Source of the DNA: Campylobacterota bacterium
Lineage (GTDB): Bacteria > Campylobacterota > Campylobacteria > Campylobacterales > Sulfurimonadaceae
DNA length: 22,163 nucleotides
NCBI GenBank assembly: GCA_013153755.1
Contig: JAADDU010000070.1
Location: 1-22,163 of the forward strand
Reading direction: 5' to 3'
Shown here in pieces: positions 1 through 8,327 of this stretch. Made by a program: the position numbers and the translations under genes. The notes beneath the pieces are model-generated. The model was not told the DNA's origin and searched no databases. It saw only the letters and a list, made by a program, of their open reading frames with translations. Each line of letters begins with the position of its first letter. Positions within the stretch are counted from its first letter, which is position 1.

Positions 1-551
1 ATAGTTTAAAAAAAGTTATTTTGGCAAAAGAAGCTATATATAAAAATGACTCATGGTTTATAAAAGAAGCTGATGTTATCTCAAAACCAAATGATATAAG
101 CTTTAGTTCTGATGGTATAAAAGTAGAAGCAAAAAAAGGACTAAATATCTTGCATGGTTTTCGCCCTAAAATGCTTGACCAAGTTTATGATGGCAAAGTT
201 AATTTTACTATTAAAGATGCGATAGATGCATTTATTTTGTTAAAAGATCAAAATGTAAATACAAGTAGTATAAAAGGTGCTTTATATAAAATATTTGTAT
301 ACCCATTGTTTGTACCATGTTTAGTTGTTATTATCTTTTTCTTTGTTCCGATTAGTCCACGATTTTTAAATGTTTCGCTTTTTAGTTTTGGTGCGATTTT
401 GGCAACACTCTTAGTATGGGGTGTACTGTTTATGCTCATAGAACTATCTAATAACAAGACAATCTCAAGTGAAGTCGGAGTTGTTTTACCTGTTGTAATT
501 TTATTTTTGGTTGCACTTAAAGACTGGCAGAAACATAAGAGAATTACTTAG
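1..551 (+). CDS. LPS export ABC transporter permease, LptF/LptG (YjgP/YjgQ) family, C-terminal part
   Basis: The reading frame is open to the left edge of the window, so this is the 3' part of a longer gene; the TTG at 21 is not likely to be its true start. The visible part, about 180 residues, has the layout of the C-terminal half of an LptF/LptG permease. First comes a beta-rich stretch that in the family is periplasmic. About three hydrophobic helices follow (roughly residues 93-112, 117-140 and 152-166 counted from codon 21), and then a short basic tail (KDWQKHKRIT). Family members work in pairs with LptB to pull lipopolysaccharide out of the inner membrane. In Campylobacter a gene of this family also precedes lysA, which supports the call. 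I cannot tell LptF from LptG with the N-terminus missing; LptG is more likely from gene order. Confidence 0.7.
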   Translation, partial: SLKKVILAKEAIYKNDSWFIKEADVISKPNDISFSSDGIKVEAKKGLNILHGFRPKMLDQVYDGKVNFTIKDAIDAFILLKDQNVNTSSIKGALYKIFVYPLFVPCLVVIIFFFVPISPRFLNVSLFSFGAILATLLVWGVLFMLIELSNNKTISSEVGVVLPVVILFLVALKDWQKHKRIT

Positions 552-588
552 ATTTTTTATACCATAACAAAATTATAAGCACTTTTTA

Positions 589-596
589 GATAAAAT
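589..596 (+). promoter_or_regulatory. Candidate -10 box of the lysA-pheA-fli operon promoter
   Basis: The gap between the permease gene and lysA (552-621) holds GATAAAAT, giving a -10-like TAAAAT at 591-596, preceded by T-rich runs spaced roughly one helical turn apart. No -35 box is visible, as is usual for sigma-70 promoters in Campylobacterota. The same octamer occurs on the minus strand upstream of dnaX. It would place the transcript start about 18 bases before lysA. This is pattern-based only. Confidence 0.35.
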
Positions 597-621
597 AGCT
601 TAAAAATATTTTGGAAATTTT

Positions 622-1830
622 ATGATGAATTTTAAAGAGTTAGCGTCTAAATACAAAACACCATTGTATGTTTATGATTTTGATTATATGAGTAATCAGT
701 ACAAAGAGTTAAAAGAGGCTTTTAAAGCTAAGAAGTCTATATTGGCTTATGCTGTAAAGGCAAATTCAAATCTTAGTGTTGTTAAGCATTTTGCATCATT
801 AGGTAGTGGAGCAGATTGTGTTTCTATTGGGGAAGTGCGTCGTGCATTATTAGCTGGAATAGCTCCATATAAAATTATCTTCTCAGGTGTTGGTAAAAAT
901 GATGATGAGATAAGAGAAGCTATACAAAAAGAGATACTATATATAAATGTCGAGAGTGAAGCAGAACTTAAAAGAGTTGCTCTTATAGCTAAAGAGTTAG
1001 GTCAAGTATCTCGTATAAGTGTTAGAGTAAATCCAAATATAGATCCCAAAACGCACCCTTATATTTCAACAGGACTTCATGATAATAAATTTGGTGTTGA
1101 TATAGATAGTGCTAAGAGGATGTATATCATAGCTAAAAACTCAGAATTTTTAGATCCTATTGGTATCCATTTTCATATAGGAAGTCAACTAACAGAACTA
1201 GAGCCTATATATGAAGCAGCTGTAGTTGTTGCTGATATGGTTCGTTCACTTGAAGCGATAGATATAGAGTTAAAGTTTTTTGATGTTGGTGGTGGGTTAG
1301 GTATCACTTATAATGATGAGGTTACTATAAAACCTTATGATTATGCACAAGCTATACTTACTGCTTTAAAAGGGCTTGATTTAACTGTTATTTGTGAACC
1401 TGGTAGATTTTTAACAGCAAATGCAGGGTATTTCTTGACAAAAGTTATGTATGAGAAACAAAATGGCTCTAAAAGATTTGTAGTGGTTGATGGTGCCATG
1501 AATGACCTTATCCGTCCTAGTCTTTATAGTGCGTATCATAAGATAGAAGCTATTACAGATAATGATGGGGAAGTTAGTGAAGCTGATATAGTTGGTCCGG
1601 TTTGTGAAAGTGGTGACTTTTTTGCAAAAAATTATGAACTTCCTTTGTTAAGCCATGATGATTTATTAGTTATACATAGTGCAGGAGCTTATGGTTTTGG
1701 TATGGGCAGTAACTATAACACTAGAGGTAGAAGTGCTGAAGTAGCTTTAAAAGATACTAAAGATAGACTTATTCGTAAAAGAGAGAGTTTTGAAGATATT
1801 ATCGCTTTAGAACAAGAATTTTTAGATTAG
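622..1830 (+). CDS. lysA: Diaminopimelate decarboxylase
   Basis: This PLP enzyme converts meso-diaminopimelate to L-lysine plus CO2, the last step of lysine synthesis, in the cytoplasm. The 402 residues match the usual family length. The PLP lysine is K46 in YAVKANSN, the fold-III barrel motif FHIGSQ is present, and DVGGGLGI is the phosphate-binding glycine loop. CEPGRFL and GPVCESGD carry substrate- and cofactor-binding residues, the latter with the cysteine contributed across the dimer. The start is one of two adjacent ATGs, at 622 or 625; a weak GGA at 613-615 fits either. It is the first gene after a recognisable gap, so it probably leads the long + strand operon. Nothing is odd or missing. 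Confidence 0.97.
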   Translation: MMNFKELASKYKTPLYVYDFDYMSNQYKELKEAFKAKKSILAYAVKANSNLSVVKHFASLGSGADCVSIGEVRRALLAGIAPYKIIFSGVGKNDDEIREAIQKEILYINVESEAELKRVALIAKELGQVSRISVRVNPNIDPKTHPYISTGLHDNKFGVDIDSAKRMYIIAKNSEFLDPIGIHFHIGSQLTELEPIYEAAVVVADMVRSLEAIDIELKFFDVGGGLGITYNDEVTIKPYDYAQAILTALKGLDLTVICEPGRFLTANAGYFLTKVMYEKQNGSKRFVVVDGAMNDLIRPSLYSAYHKIEAITDNDGEVSEADIVGPVCESGDFFAKNYELPLLSHDDLLVIHSAGAYGFGMGSNYNTRGRSAEVALKDTKDRLIRKRESFEDIIALEQEFLD

Positions 1831-1845
1831 TATAAAGGTTATGAT

Positions 1846-2622
1846 TTGTATTTCATAGATGTTCAAGGTACATTGATTAGTGATGTTGATAAGTCTGCTA
1901 TCCGTGGTAGTATAGAGTTTATAGATATGTTAAATGAAAACTCTATACCCTATATGATAGTAACAAACAACACTAAAAAAGCATCTTTTGATTTTTATAA
2001 CTATTTACAAATTGTAGGTTTTAATTTTAGTTTTTCTAATTATCTTGATCCACTGATGCTTTTAGAGAGTCATGTAGATAAAGATGGTATAGCTGGTTAT
2101 GGTTCTGTAGAATTTTTACATAATTTGCAGAAGATGGGTTATTCTTTAGATTATAAAACACCAAAAACAGTTCTTATAGCTATAAAAGAAGATTATAGTT
2201 CAGATGAATATGCTCAGATGATAGAATTTTTACTTTCAGGTGCTTCTTTGATGGGTATGCATGAAACATCTATATACGCTAAAAACTCTAAAAGATACCC
2301 TGGTGTTGGTGCAATTTTAAAAATGTTAGAGTTTGCTACTTCTACACCATATACCGTAATTGGTAAGCCAAGTAAAGCTTTTTATGATGAAGCACTTTTG
2401 AGACTGAAAAAACAAAACTTAGATGCAGTGTATAGTGATGTTGTAATGATTAGTGATGATATAAAAGGTGATTTGTGTGGTGCTAAAGAGATGGGAATGA
2501 AAACTATATTTGTGACTAGTGGAAAGTATAAAAATGCAGATGAGATAGTTCCATTTTTAGATGATAAATTAAAACCTGATGCAGTGCATAGTGATATGCA
2601 AGAGATATTGGAGGCGATATGA
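1846..2622 (+). CDS. HAD-superfamily hydrolase, NagD-like, with altered motif I
   Basis: The start is TTG at 1846: the frame has a stop just upstream (1828-1830) and AAAGG at 1834-1838 is correctly spaced. The 258-residue protein has HAD motifs in the order seen in the NagD (type IIA cap) branch: FIDVQGT at 4-9, VTNN at 39-42, GKP at 173-175 with the motif III lysine K174, and SDD at 203-205 with the acidic pair D204/D205. The nucleophile D5 is present, but the second aspartate of motif I (DxD), the usual acid/base, is Q7. Phosphatase activity may therefore be altered; the substrate cannot be predicted. As I recall, C. jejuni carries a HAD gene in the same place between lysA and pheA, suggesting a conserved role linked to these pathways. 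The last bases overlap pheA as ATGA. Confidence 0.88.
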   Translation: MYFIDVQGTLISDVDKSAIRGSIEFIDMLNENSIPYMIVTNNTKKASFDFYNYLQIVGFNFSFSNYLDPLMLLESHVDKDGIAGYGSVEFLHNLQKMGYSLDYKTPKTVLIAIKEDYSSDEYAQMIEFLLSGASLMGMHETSIYAKNSKRYPGVGAILKMLEFATSTPYTVIGKPSKAFYDEALLRLKKQNLDAVYSDVVMISDDIKGDLCGAKEMGMKTIFVTSGKYKNADEIVPFLDDKLKPDAVHSDMQEILEAI

Positions 2623-3707
2623 AAAGTCTAGATGAATGTAGAGATGCAATAGACAAGATAGATAATGAGATATTAAAACTTCTAAATGATAGGATGAAAA
2701 TCGTTCATAGAGTTGGAGAGATAAAAAATAGTAGTGGTGGTGCTATCTATAGACCAGAGCGTGAGAAAGCTATTATAGAAAGATTGGATGCACAAAGTAA
2801 AAAAGCTAATGGTGCATTAAATAAAAGTGCTATTGAAGCTATTTTCTTAGAGATATTTGCAGTTTCAAGAAACTTAGAATTACCTGAACGTATAGCATAT
2901 CTTGGACCAGAAGGGACATTTACACATCAAGCTGCTGAGAGTCGTTTTGGTGCTATGAGTGACTACCTATCACTCGGCTCTATTCAGTCAGTTTTTAAAA
3001 CATTAGAATCAAAAAGAGCAAAATTTGGTGTTGTTCCTATTGAAAACTCAAAAGATGGAATAGTTGGTGAAACTCTTGATTTATTATCTAAAAGTAGTGT
3101 TAAAATTGTAGCTGAACTTTATATGCCTATCCATATGTCATTTGTTACTCAATCAACATCCTTAGATGAGATAACAAAGATTTATTCTAAAGATAAAGGT
3201 TTTGGTCAATGTAGAGAGTTTTTATCTGAACATGGACTTGTAAATGTTGAACAAATCCCAGTAGAATCAACTGCAAAAGCTGCCGTTTTGGCTTCACAAG
3301 ACCCAACTTCTGCTGCCATTTGTAGCCATATAGCAGCTAAACTTTATAATGTTCCAACAATGTTTGAAAATATAGAAGATGAACATGACAGCTCTACTAG
3401 ATTTGTTATATTGAGTGACTTTAAAAATTCTAAAAGTGATGATGATAAAACTTCCATTCTTGTAAGATTAAAAGATGCAGTAAAAGCTGGTTCACTAGTA
3501 CATTTTTTACAAGATTTTGATAAAGAAAATATAAATTTATCTAAGATAGAGTCTCGCCCTTCAAAAGATAAAGGTGGTTTTGGATATTGGTTTTATATAG
3601 ATTTTTATGGTCATATAGATGATGAAAACATACAAAAAGTTTTAGCAAGACATACTGGAGAAGTAACTTGGCTTGGTAGCTATGTAAGGGGTGAAAATGA
3701 ACTTTAA
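2619..3707 (+). CDS. pheA: Bifunctional chorismate mutase / prephenate dehydratase
   Basis: Makes phenylpyruvate from chorismate via prephenate, committing chorismate to phenylalanine. The 362 residues divide into three parts. An AroQ-type chorismate mutase (about 1-88) shows the helix with R25 and K36 and the YRPERE segment at 44-49. A prephenate dehydratase domain (about 91-270) contains [25 protein letters not shown] and the catalytic TRF at 260-262. An ACT domain (about 277-355) contains GSLV at 291-294 and ESRP at 311-314. GSLV and ESRP correspond to the GALV and ESRP motifs that bind phenylalanine for feedback inhibition in E. coli PheA, so allosteric control is likely retained. A strong GGAGG at 2610-2614 precedes the ATG, which overlaps the HAD stop; hisC starts inside the last codons. 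Confidence 0.97.
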   Translation: MKSLDECRDAIDKIDNEILKLLNDRMKIVHRVGEIKNSSGGAIYRPEREKAIIERLDAQSKKANGALNKSAIEAIFLEIFAVSRNLELPERIAYLGPEGTFTHQAAESRFGAMSDYLSLGSIQSVFKTLESKRAKFGVVPIENSKDGIVGETLDLLSKSSVKIVAELYMPIHMSFVTQSTSLDEITKIYSKDKGFGQCREFLSEHGLVNVEQIPVESTAKAAVLASQDPTSAAICSHIAAKLYNVPTMFENIEDEHDSSTRFVILSDFKNSKSDDDKTSILVRLKDAVKAGSLVHFLQDFDKENINLSKIESRPSKDKGGFGYWFYIDFYGHIDDENIQKVLARHTGEVTWLGSYVRGENEL

Positions 3708-4791
3708 TAAAGAGTTACAAAAGATAAAAACTTATGAATCAGGAAAACCTATAGAATTGGTTGTAAGAGAGTTTGGAATAGAGGCAAAAGATATAGTAAA
3801 ATTAGCTTCAAATGAAAATCCATATGGATGTTCACCAAAAGTTCAAGATGCAGTATCTAGCATAGTTTCTAAGATGGCTTTATATCCTGATGATTCTATG
3901 ATAAATCTTAAAAATGCCCTTAGTAAAAGATTTGAAATCGACACTAAAAACCTTGTCATAGGCTCTGGAAGTGACCAAGTTATAGAGTTTTTAATCCATG
4001 CAAAAGCTAATGCTTCTTCAAAGATTTTGATAAATTCTGTAACTTTTGCAATGTATGAAATATATGCTGCTCATGTTGGTGCTACTATTATCAGAACAAG
4101 TTCACAAGAGCATAATCTTGATGAGTTTTATGAACTTTATAAAAAAGAAAAACCATCTATCATCTTCTTATGTACACCAAACAACCCAACAGGTGATGCG
4201 ATAGATGCAGAAGATTTGTTCACATTTATAAAAAAGATAGATGATGATACTTTAGTAGTTGTAGATGGTGCATATATGGAGTACGCTTTAGCAAAAGATA
4301 GAAAAAAAGAGGTAAAACCAAAGGAGCTTATAGAGAATTTTTCAAATGTAATTTATCTTGGAACATTTTCAAAAGCCTATGGTCTTGGTGGTATGCGTGT
4401 TGGCTATGGTATAGCAGATACTAAAATTATAAATGAGCTTTATAAGTTGAGACCACCTTTTAACATAACAACACTCTCACTTGAAGCTGCAACTGTAGCA
4501 TTAGATGATGAGAAGTTTGTAAAAGAGAGTATAAGCAAAAGTTTTGATGAAATGGCTCTTTATAAAGAATTTGCAAAAGATATGGGCATAAAAATTATAG
4601 AGAGTTATACAAACTTTGTAACATTTTGTTTTGATGATTCTGCTAACTCAACAAAAATTGCAAATATGCTTTTACAAAAAGGGATGATTGTTAGAGACTT
4701 GAGTAGTTATAACCTTAATGCTATAAGAGTTACGGTTGGAACTTCTGAACAAAATAGTAAGTTTTTTAAACTACTAGCTGAACTTTTATAA
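3697..4791 (+). CDS. hisC: Histidinol-phosphate aminotransferase (class I/II PLP)
   Basis: A PLP aminotransferase of the HisC branch: [10 protein letters not shown] near the N-terminus (35-44), CTPNNPTGD at 159-167, VVDGAYMEY at 188-196, the PLP lysine K226 in [13 protein letters not shown], and a C-terminal TNFVTF segment. I place the start at ATG 3697, with AAGGGG at 3686-3691 as ribosome site; an in-frame GTG at 3691 would add two residues but sits on that site. This gives 364 aa, normal for HisC. It overlaps pheA by 11 bases. HisC enzymes can also transaminate aromatic 2-oxo acids, so the pheA neighbour suggests that it may also turn phenylpyruvate into phenylalanine. That second role is inference. 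Confidence 0.95.
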   Translation: MNFNKELQKIKTYESGKPIELVVREFGIEAKDIVKLASNENPYGCSPKVQDAVSSIVSKMALYPDDSMINLKNALSKRFEIDTKNLVIGSGSDQVIEFLIHAKANASSKILINSVTFAMYEIYAAHVGATIIRTSSQEHNLDEFYELYKKEKPSIIFLCTPNNPTGDAIDAEDLFTFIKKIDDDTLVVVDGAYMEYALAKDRKKEVKPKELIENFSNVIYLGTFSKAYGLGGMRVGYGIADTKIINELYKLRPPFNITTLSLEAATVALDDEKFVKESISKSFDEMALYKEFAKDMGIKIIESYTNFVTFCFDDSANSTKIANMLLQKGMIVRDLSSYNLNAIRVTVGTSEQNSKFFKLLAELL

Positions 4792-4807
4792 GTAAAATGA
4801 GAGATTG

Positions 4808-6514
4808 ATGGATTTTAAAGTACTGTTTTCACAACTGGTTACACTTTATGCTAAATTAAGTAAAGAGCAAAGAATTATTATAGCAACAGCTGTTGCTGGG
4901 ATTATAGCTTTTTTGATTTTTTTAGTGTTATATAGTTCTTCGCAGAATAAAGATGCTAAGGGTGAAGTACTATTTAGCTCTTTAAGCTCTCAAGATGCAG
5001 CAAAAATTGTTGAACAATTAGAAAAAGATGGCATAACATATACATTAGAAGATAATAATATCATAAGAGTTCCAAAAGACAAGGTATATAAAGAGAGAAT
5101 AGTCGTAGCATCGATGGGTATTCCAAAAGATAGTGGGGTAGGTTTTGAACTTTTTGATAATCAAGAGTTTGGTGCTACTAGTTTTGATCAAAATGTTAAA
5201 TATCTTCGTGCTTTAGAAGGGGAACTCTCAAGAACAATTAATGCATTAGCTCCTATAGAATCTGCAAGTGTAAGTTTAGCTATACCAAAGAGTACACTTT
5301 TTATAGCTAAACAGGTAGAGCCTAGTGCATCTGTTATGGTGACTTTAGTCGAAGATGCAAAGCTCTCTTCAAGACAGATAAGAGGTATAAAAAATCTTGT
5401 TTCTTATGCTGTACCTAAGCTTAAGTCTTCTAGTGTTATGTTGGTAAATAGTGATGGAGAAACATTAGGAGATGAAGATGAGATGGCTCAAATGGGTGAG
5501 TTGTCTGTTGTTCAACAAAGATATAAAACAAAAGAAGAGAAAAAAAGACAAAAGAAGATTATAGAAGTGGTATCTCCTTTTGTTGGTGGAGAGAAAAAAG
5601 TTGTTGCACAAGTTACTATAGATTTTGATTTTTCCATTAAAAATTCTACTTCTGAGATTTATGACCCTGAAAATGTTGTTAGAAGTGAACAAGTTAGTGA
5701 AGAAAAAAAAGAGGGAAGTAAACCAGCTGAGATAGGTGGAGTCCCTGGAACAGTTAGCAATATTGGACCGGTTCAAGGTTTAAAATCAAATAAAACAAGC
5801 GAAAAATATACAAAAAATACAGGTACAACAAACTATGAAGTTGGAAAGACAGTCTCAACTGTAAAATCACAATTTGCTCGTATAAAAAGGATAAGTGCAG
5901 CTGTTATCGTTGATGGTAAATATACAACAAAATTAGATGCAGATGGTAATCCTACGGGTGAGATGGAGTATCAAGTACTTCAAGAAAGTGAGTTAGATGC
6001 ATTAACATCATTGGTTAATCGTTCTATAGGTATAGATGAGAGTAGAGGTGATAAGATAAGTGTAAAGAATTTACAATTTAAAAGAGATAACTCATCAAAA
6101 AGAGATGAACAAGTTAATGAACTTCTTATGTTTAGTCAGTCTTACCTTGCACCTTTTTCCGGGTTGTTTAAGTATATTTTTGTAGTTATCTTGTTGCTTA
6201 TATTATATAAAAAAGTTATCTCTCCATTCTCTATGAAAATGCTTGAAATTTCTAAAGAAGATGAAGAGCTAGAGCGTCCTGTCTTAGATATAGAAGATGA
6301 TGAAGAGGAAGATTTAGTAGAAAAAGTTCAGCAGATGCGTAAAAAAGTTGAAAGTCAACTCGGAGTGGGAGAAGGCTTTAATGAAGATGAACTTAAGTAC
6401 GATGTTTTACTAGATAAGGTTAGAACTATGGCTGAAGATACACCTGACGAGATAGCATCATTACTCCAGTCACTTTTAACAGAAGAAGATGCATCTAAAG
6501 AGAGAAATAAATAA
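4808..6514 (+). CDS. fliF: Flagellar M-ring (MS-ring) protein FliF
   Basis: FliF builds the membrane ring at the base of the flagellum and houses the type III export gate. The 568 residues show the family layout. A short cytoplasmic N-terminus is followed by helix TM1 (about 23-43) and a large periplasmic region with ring-building motifs (for example FDQNVKYLRALEGEL and the VSLAIPK strand). TM2 lies at about 453-473, then a very acidic linker, and the C-terminal helix region that binds FliG (about 525-565, with DELKYDVLLDKVRTMAED). The start at ATG 4808 follows TGAGAG at 4798-4803; an in-frame TTG at 4805 is the alternative. Only 16 bases separate it from hisC, so it is probably co-transcribed with the amino-acid genes, not driven by its own flagellar promoter. 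Confidence 0.97.
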   Translation: MDFKVLFSQLVTLYAKLSKEQRIIIATAVAGIIAFLIFLVLYSSSQNKDAKGEVLFSSLSSQDAAKIVEQLEKDGITYTLEDNNIIRVPKDKVYKERIVVASMGIPKDSGVGFELFDNQEFGATSFDQNVKYLRALEGELSRTINALAPIESASVSLAIPKSTLFIAKQVEPSASVMVTLVEDAKLSSRQIRGIKNLVSYAVPKLKSSSVMLVNSDGETLGDEDEMAQMGELSVVQQRYKTKEEKKRQKKIIEVVSPFVGGEKKVVAQVTIDFDFSIKNSTSEIYDPENVVRSEQVSEEKKEGSKPAEIGGVPGTVSNIGPVQGLKSNKTSEKYTKNTGTTNYEVGKTVSTVKSQFARIKRISAAVIVDGKYTTKLDADGNPTGEMEYQVLQESELDALTSLVNRSIGIDESRGDKISVKNLQFKRDNSSKRDEQVNELLMFSQSYLAPFSGLFKYIFVVILLLILYKKVISPFSMKMLEISKEDEELERPVLDIEDDEEEDLVEKVQQMRKKVESQLGVGEGFNEDELKYDVLLDKVRTMAEDTPDEIASLLQSLLTEEDASKERNK

Positions 6515-7539
6515 TGAATTTAAATCCAACACAACAAGCTACTTTTGATGAGATGAGCATGGCAGAAAAGATTGCTATTTTACTTATGCAATTAGGAGAA
6601 GAAGTAACGGCTACTATATTTTCTAATATGAGTATAGATGCCATAACAGAAGTTTCAAAATTTATAGCTACAAATAGAAGTATAGAAAAACCAGTGGCAA
6701 CTGCAATACTTGAAGAGTTTCATGCTATCATTCAATCAGGTCAGTTCCTTACCTCTGGTGGTATGGAGTATGCAAGAGAGTTATTATATAGAACACTTGG
6801 TTCTGATGAAGCCAAAAAAGTTTTAGATAAGCTTTCTAAAAGTATGCAAAATACTCAAAATTTTGCATATCTTTCAAAAATTAAGCCTCAACAGTTGTCT
6901 GATTTTATCGTAAATGAACATCCTCAAACTATAGCTCTTATTTTGGCACACATGGATGCAACAGAAGCTGCAGATACTTTGCAGTACTTTCCAGATGAAC
7001 TTAGAAGTGAAGTTGCTATGAGGATGGCAAAACTAGGAGATATTTCCCCTTCAGTTATAAAAAGAGTTTCAGCTGTATTAGAGTCTAAACTTGAGTCTCT
7101 TGCATCTTATAAAGTTGAGGTTGGTGGACCTCGTGCTGTTGCTGATATCTTTAATCGCCTTGGTGCTAAAAGTGCTAAGTCTACACTTTCACAAGTTGAG
7201 CAAGTAGATGAAGAGTTAGCAACACTCATAAAAGAGATGATGTTTACTTTTGAAGATATTGCAACTTTAGATAAGAATGCGATAACTGAGATACTAAAAA
7301 ATGTAGATAAAAAAGATTTAATGCTTGGATTAAAATCATCTCCAGATGAACTAAAAGAGAAGTTCTTTTCTGCTATGAGTGAGAGAGCAAGAGAAGCATT
7401 TGAAGAGGAGATGCAGTTCCTTGGTGCTGTTAAGATGAAAGATGTTGAGGGTGCTCAAAGAACTATAGTCGAAGTGGTTAATGGTCTTGCAGAATCAGGA
7501 GTAATCCAAATGGGTTCAACTGATGAGATGGTAGAGTAG
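6514..7539 (+). CDS. fliG: Flagellar motor switch protein FliG
   Basis: FliG forms the top of the C-ring, binds FliF and generates torque against the MotA stator. The 341 residues contain the middle-domain signature EHPQTIA at 135-141, the hinge VGGPRAVADIFN at about 203-214, the MFTFEDI segment at 243-249, and the C-terminal torque helix SERAREAFEEEM at 289-300. By alignment to E. coli from memory, R291 matches R281, and E298/E299 take the place of the D288/D289 pair, keeping the charge. The ATG overlaps the fliF stop (TAATG), which implies translational coupling of two partners needed in fixed ratio. No anomaly seen. Confidence 0.97.
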   Translation: MNLNPTQQATFDEMSMAEKIAILLMQLGEEVTATIFSNMSIDAITEVSKFIATNRSIEKPVATAILEEFHAIIQSGQFLTSGGMEYARELLYRTLGSDEAKKVLDKLSKSMQNTQNFAYLSKIKPQQLSDFIVNEHPQTIALILAHMDATEAADTLQYFPDELRSEVAMRMAKLGDISPSVIKRVSAVLESKLESLASYKVEVGGPRAVADIFNRLGAKSAKSTLSQVEQVDEELATLIKEMMFTFEDIATLDKNAITEILKNVDKKDLMLGLKSSPDELKEKFFSAMSERAREAFEEEMQFLGAVKMKDVEGAQRTIVEVVNGLAESGVIQMGSTDEMVE

Positions 7540-7546
7540 GTTTTAT

Positions 7547-8320
7547 ATGGCAACTGTAATTTCAAATGAAAGTTTACTAAAACATAATGTAGATAAATAT
7601 AATTTTAAAGTTTTATCTACGGTTCCTAAAGATACTGAAGAAAGAAGAACTTTAACAAAAGATAATCATCCTGCAAGAAGAGAAAGTGATGTAGATTCTA
7701 GTTCTTTAAGTGAAAGTTCAAAAGAGTCACTTATAGAATCTTTGATGCAAAAAACTGATGAGATGTCTTCAAACTTTATAAAACTACAGATGAAACTTGA
7801 ATCTATGCAAGAAGAACATAAAAATGAACTTCAAAAAGTTAAACAAAGTTCTTTTGAAGAGGGTTTTGAAGCTGGTAAAGCTCAGGCTTTAAAAGATAAA
7901 GATAATAGCATGGAAAAAGGTTTAGAACAGATAAGTAGTTCTATTTTGACCTTAGAAGAAAAAGCAAAAGATTATGAAAAAGCTTTAGATGCAATCAAAG
8001 ATGAACTAGTTAGCGCAGCATTAGATATAGCTAAAGAGGTCGTAAGTGTGGAGTTGAGAGAAAACTCTACTAAGATAGCATTTGTTTTATCAAAAGAGTT
8101 GATTAAAGAGTTACAAAGTGCTTCAAAAATAACATTAAGAGTAAATCCTAAAAATCATGGTGAAATCTCTAAAAGGGTTGGCTCTTTAAAACATGTTGAA
8201 GTTATCTCTGATAGTGCAATTAGTGAGGGTGGTGTTATAGCACTTAGCGATGTTGGAAATATAGATGCACAGATTTCAAAGAGATTTGATAGAGTAAAAA
8301 GAGTAGCATTAAGTGAGTAG
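7547..8320 (+). CDS. fliH: Flagellar assembly protein FliH (export ATPase regulator)
   Basis: FliH binds and holds the export ATPase FliI at the C-ring. The 257-residue protein begins with a short conserved-looking segment (ATVISNESLLKHNVDKYNFK) and then has a polar linker. A long charged helical region (about 55-165) contains EEGFEAGKAQA, the GxxxG-bearing segment typical of FliH. The C-terminal alpha/beta domain (about 165-257) is like the peripheral-stalk subunits of V/F-type ATPases. It starts 8 bases after fliG with only a weak GTAGG site. The order fliF-fliG-fliH fixes the call, as the protein alone is weakly conserved. FliI is not in the window. Confidence 0.93.
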   Translation: MATVISNESLLKHNVDKYNFKVLSTVPKDTEERRTLTKDNHPARRESDVDSSSLSESSKESLIESLMQKTDEMSSNFIKLQMKLESMQEEHKNELQKVKQSSFEEGFEAGKAQALKDKDNSMEKGLEQISSSILTLEEKAKDYEKALDAIKDELVSAALDIAKEVVSVELRENSTKIAFVLSKELIKELQSASKITLRVNPKNHGEISKRVGSLKHVEVISDSAISEGGVIALSDVGNIDAQISKRFDRVKRVALSE

Positions 8321-8327
8321 GATATAG

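Noticed and set aside
4792..4807. A separate flagellar (sigma-54 or sigma-28) promoter before fliF
   Set aside because: The gap is 16 bases and no GG-N10-GC element is evident there or in the end of hisC.
5465..5776. Minus-strand open frame of 103 codons inside fliF
   Set aside because: It lies fully opposite a confident gene, has a composition of F, N, S and L typical of an antisense shadow of AT-rich coding DNA, and shows no domain.
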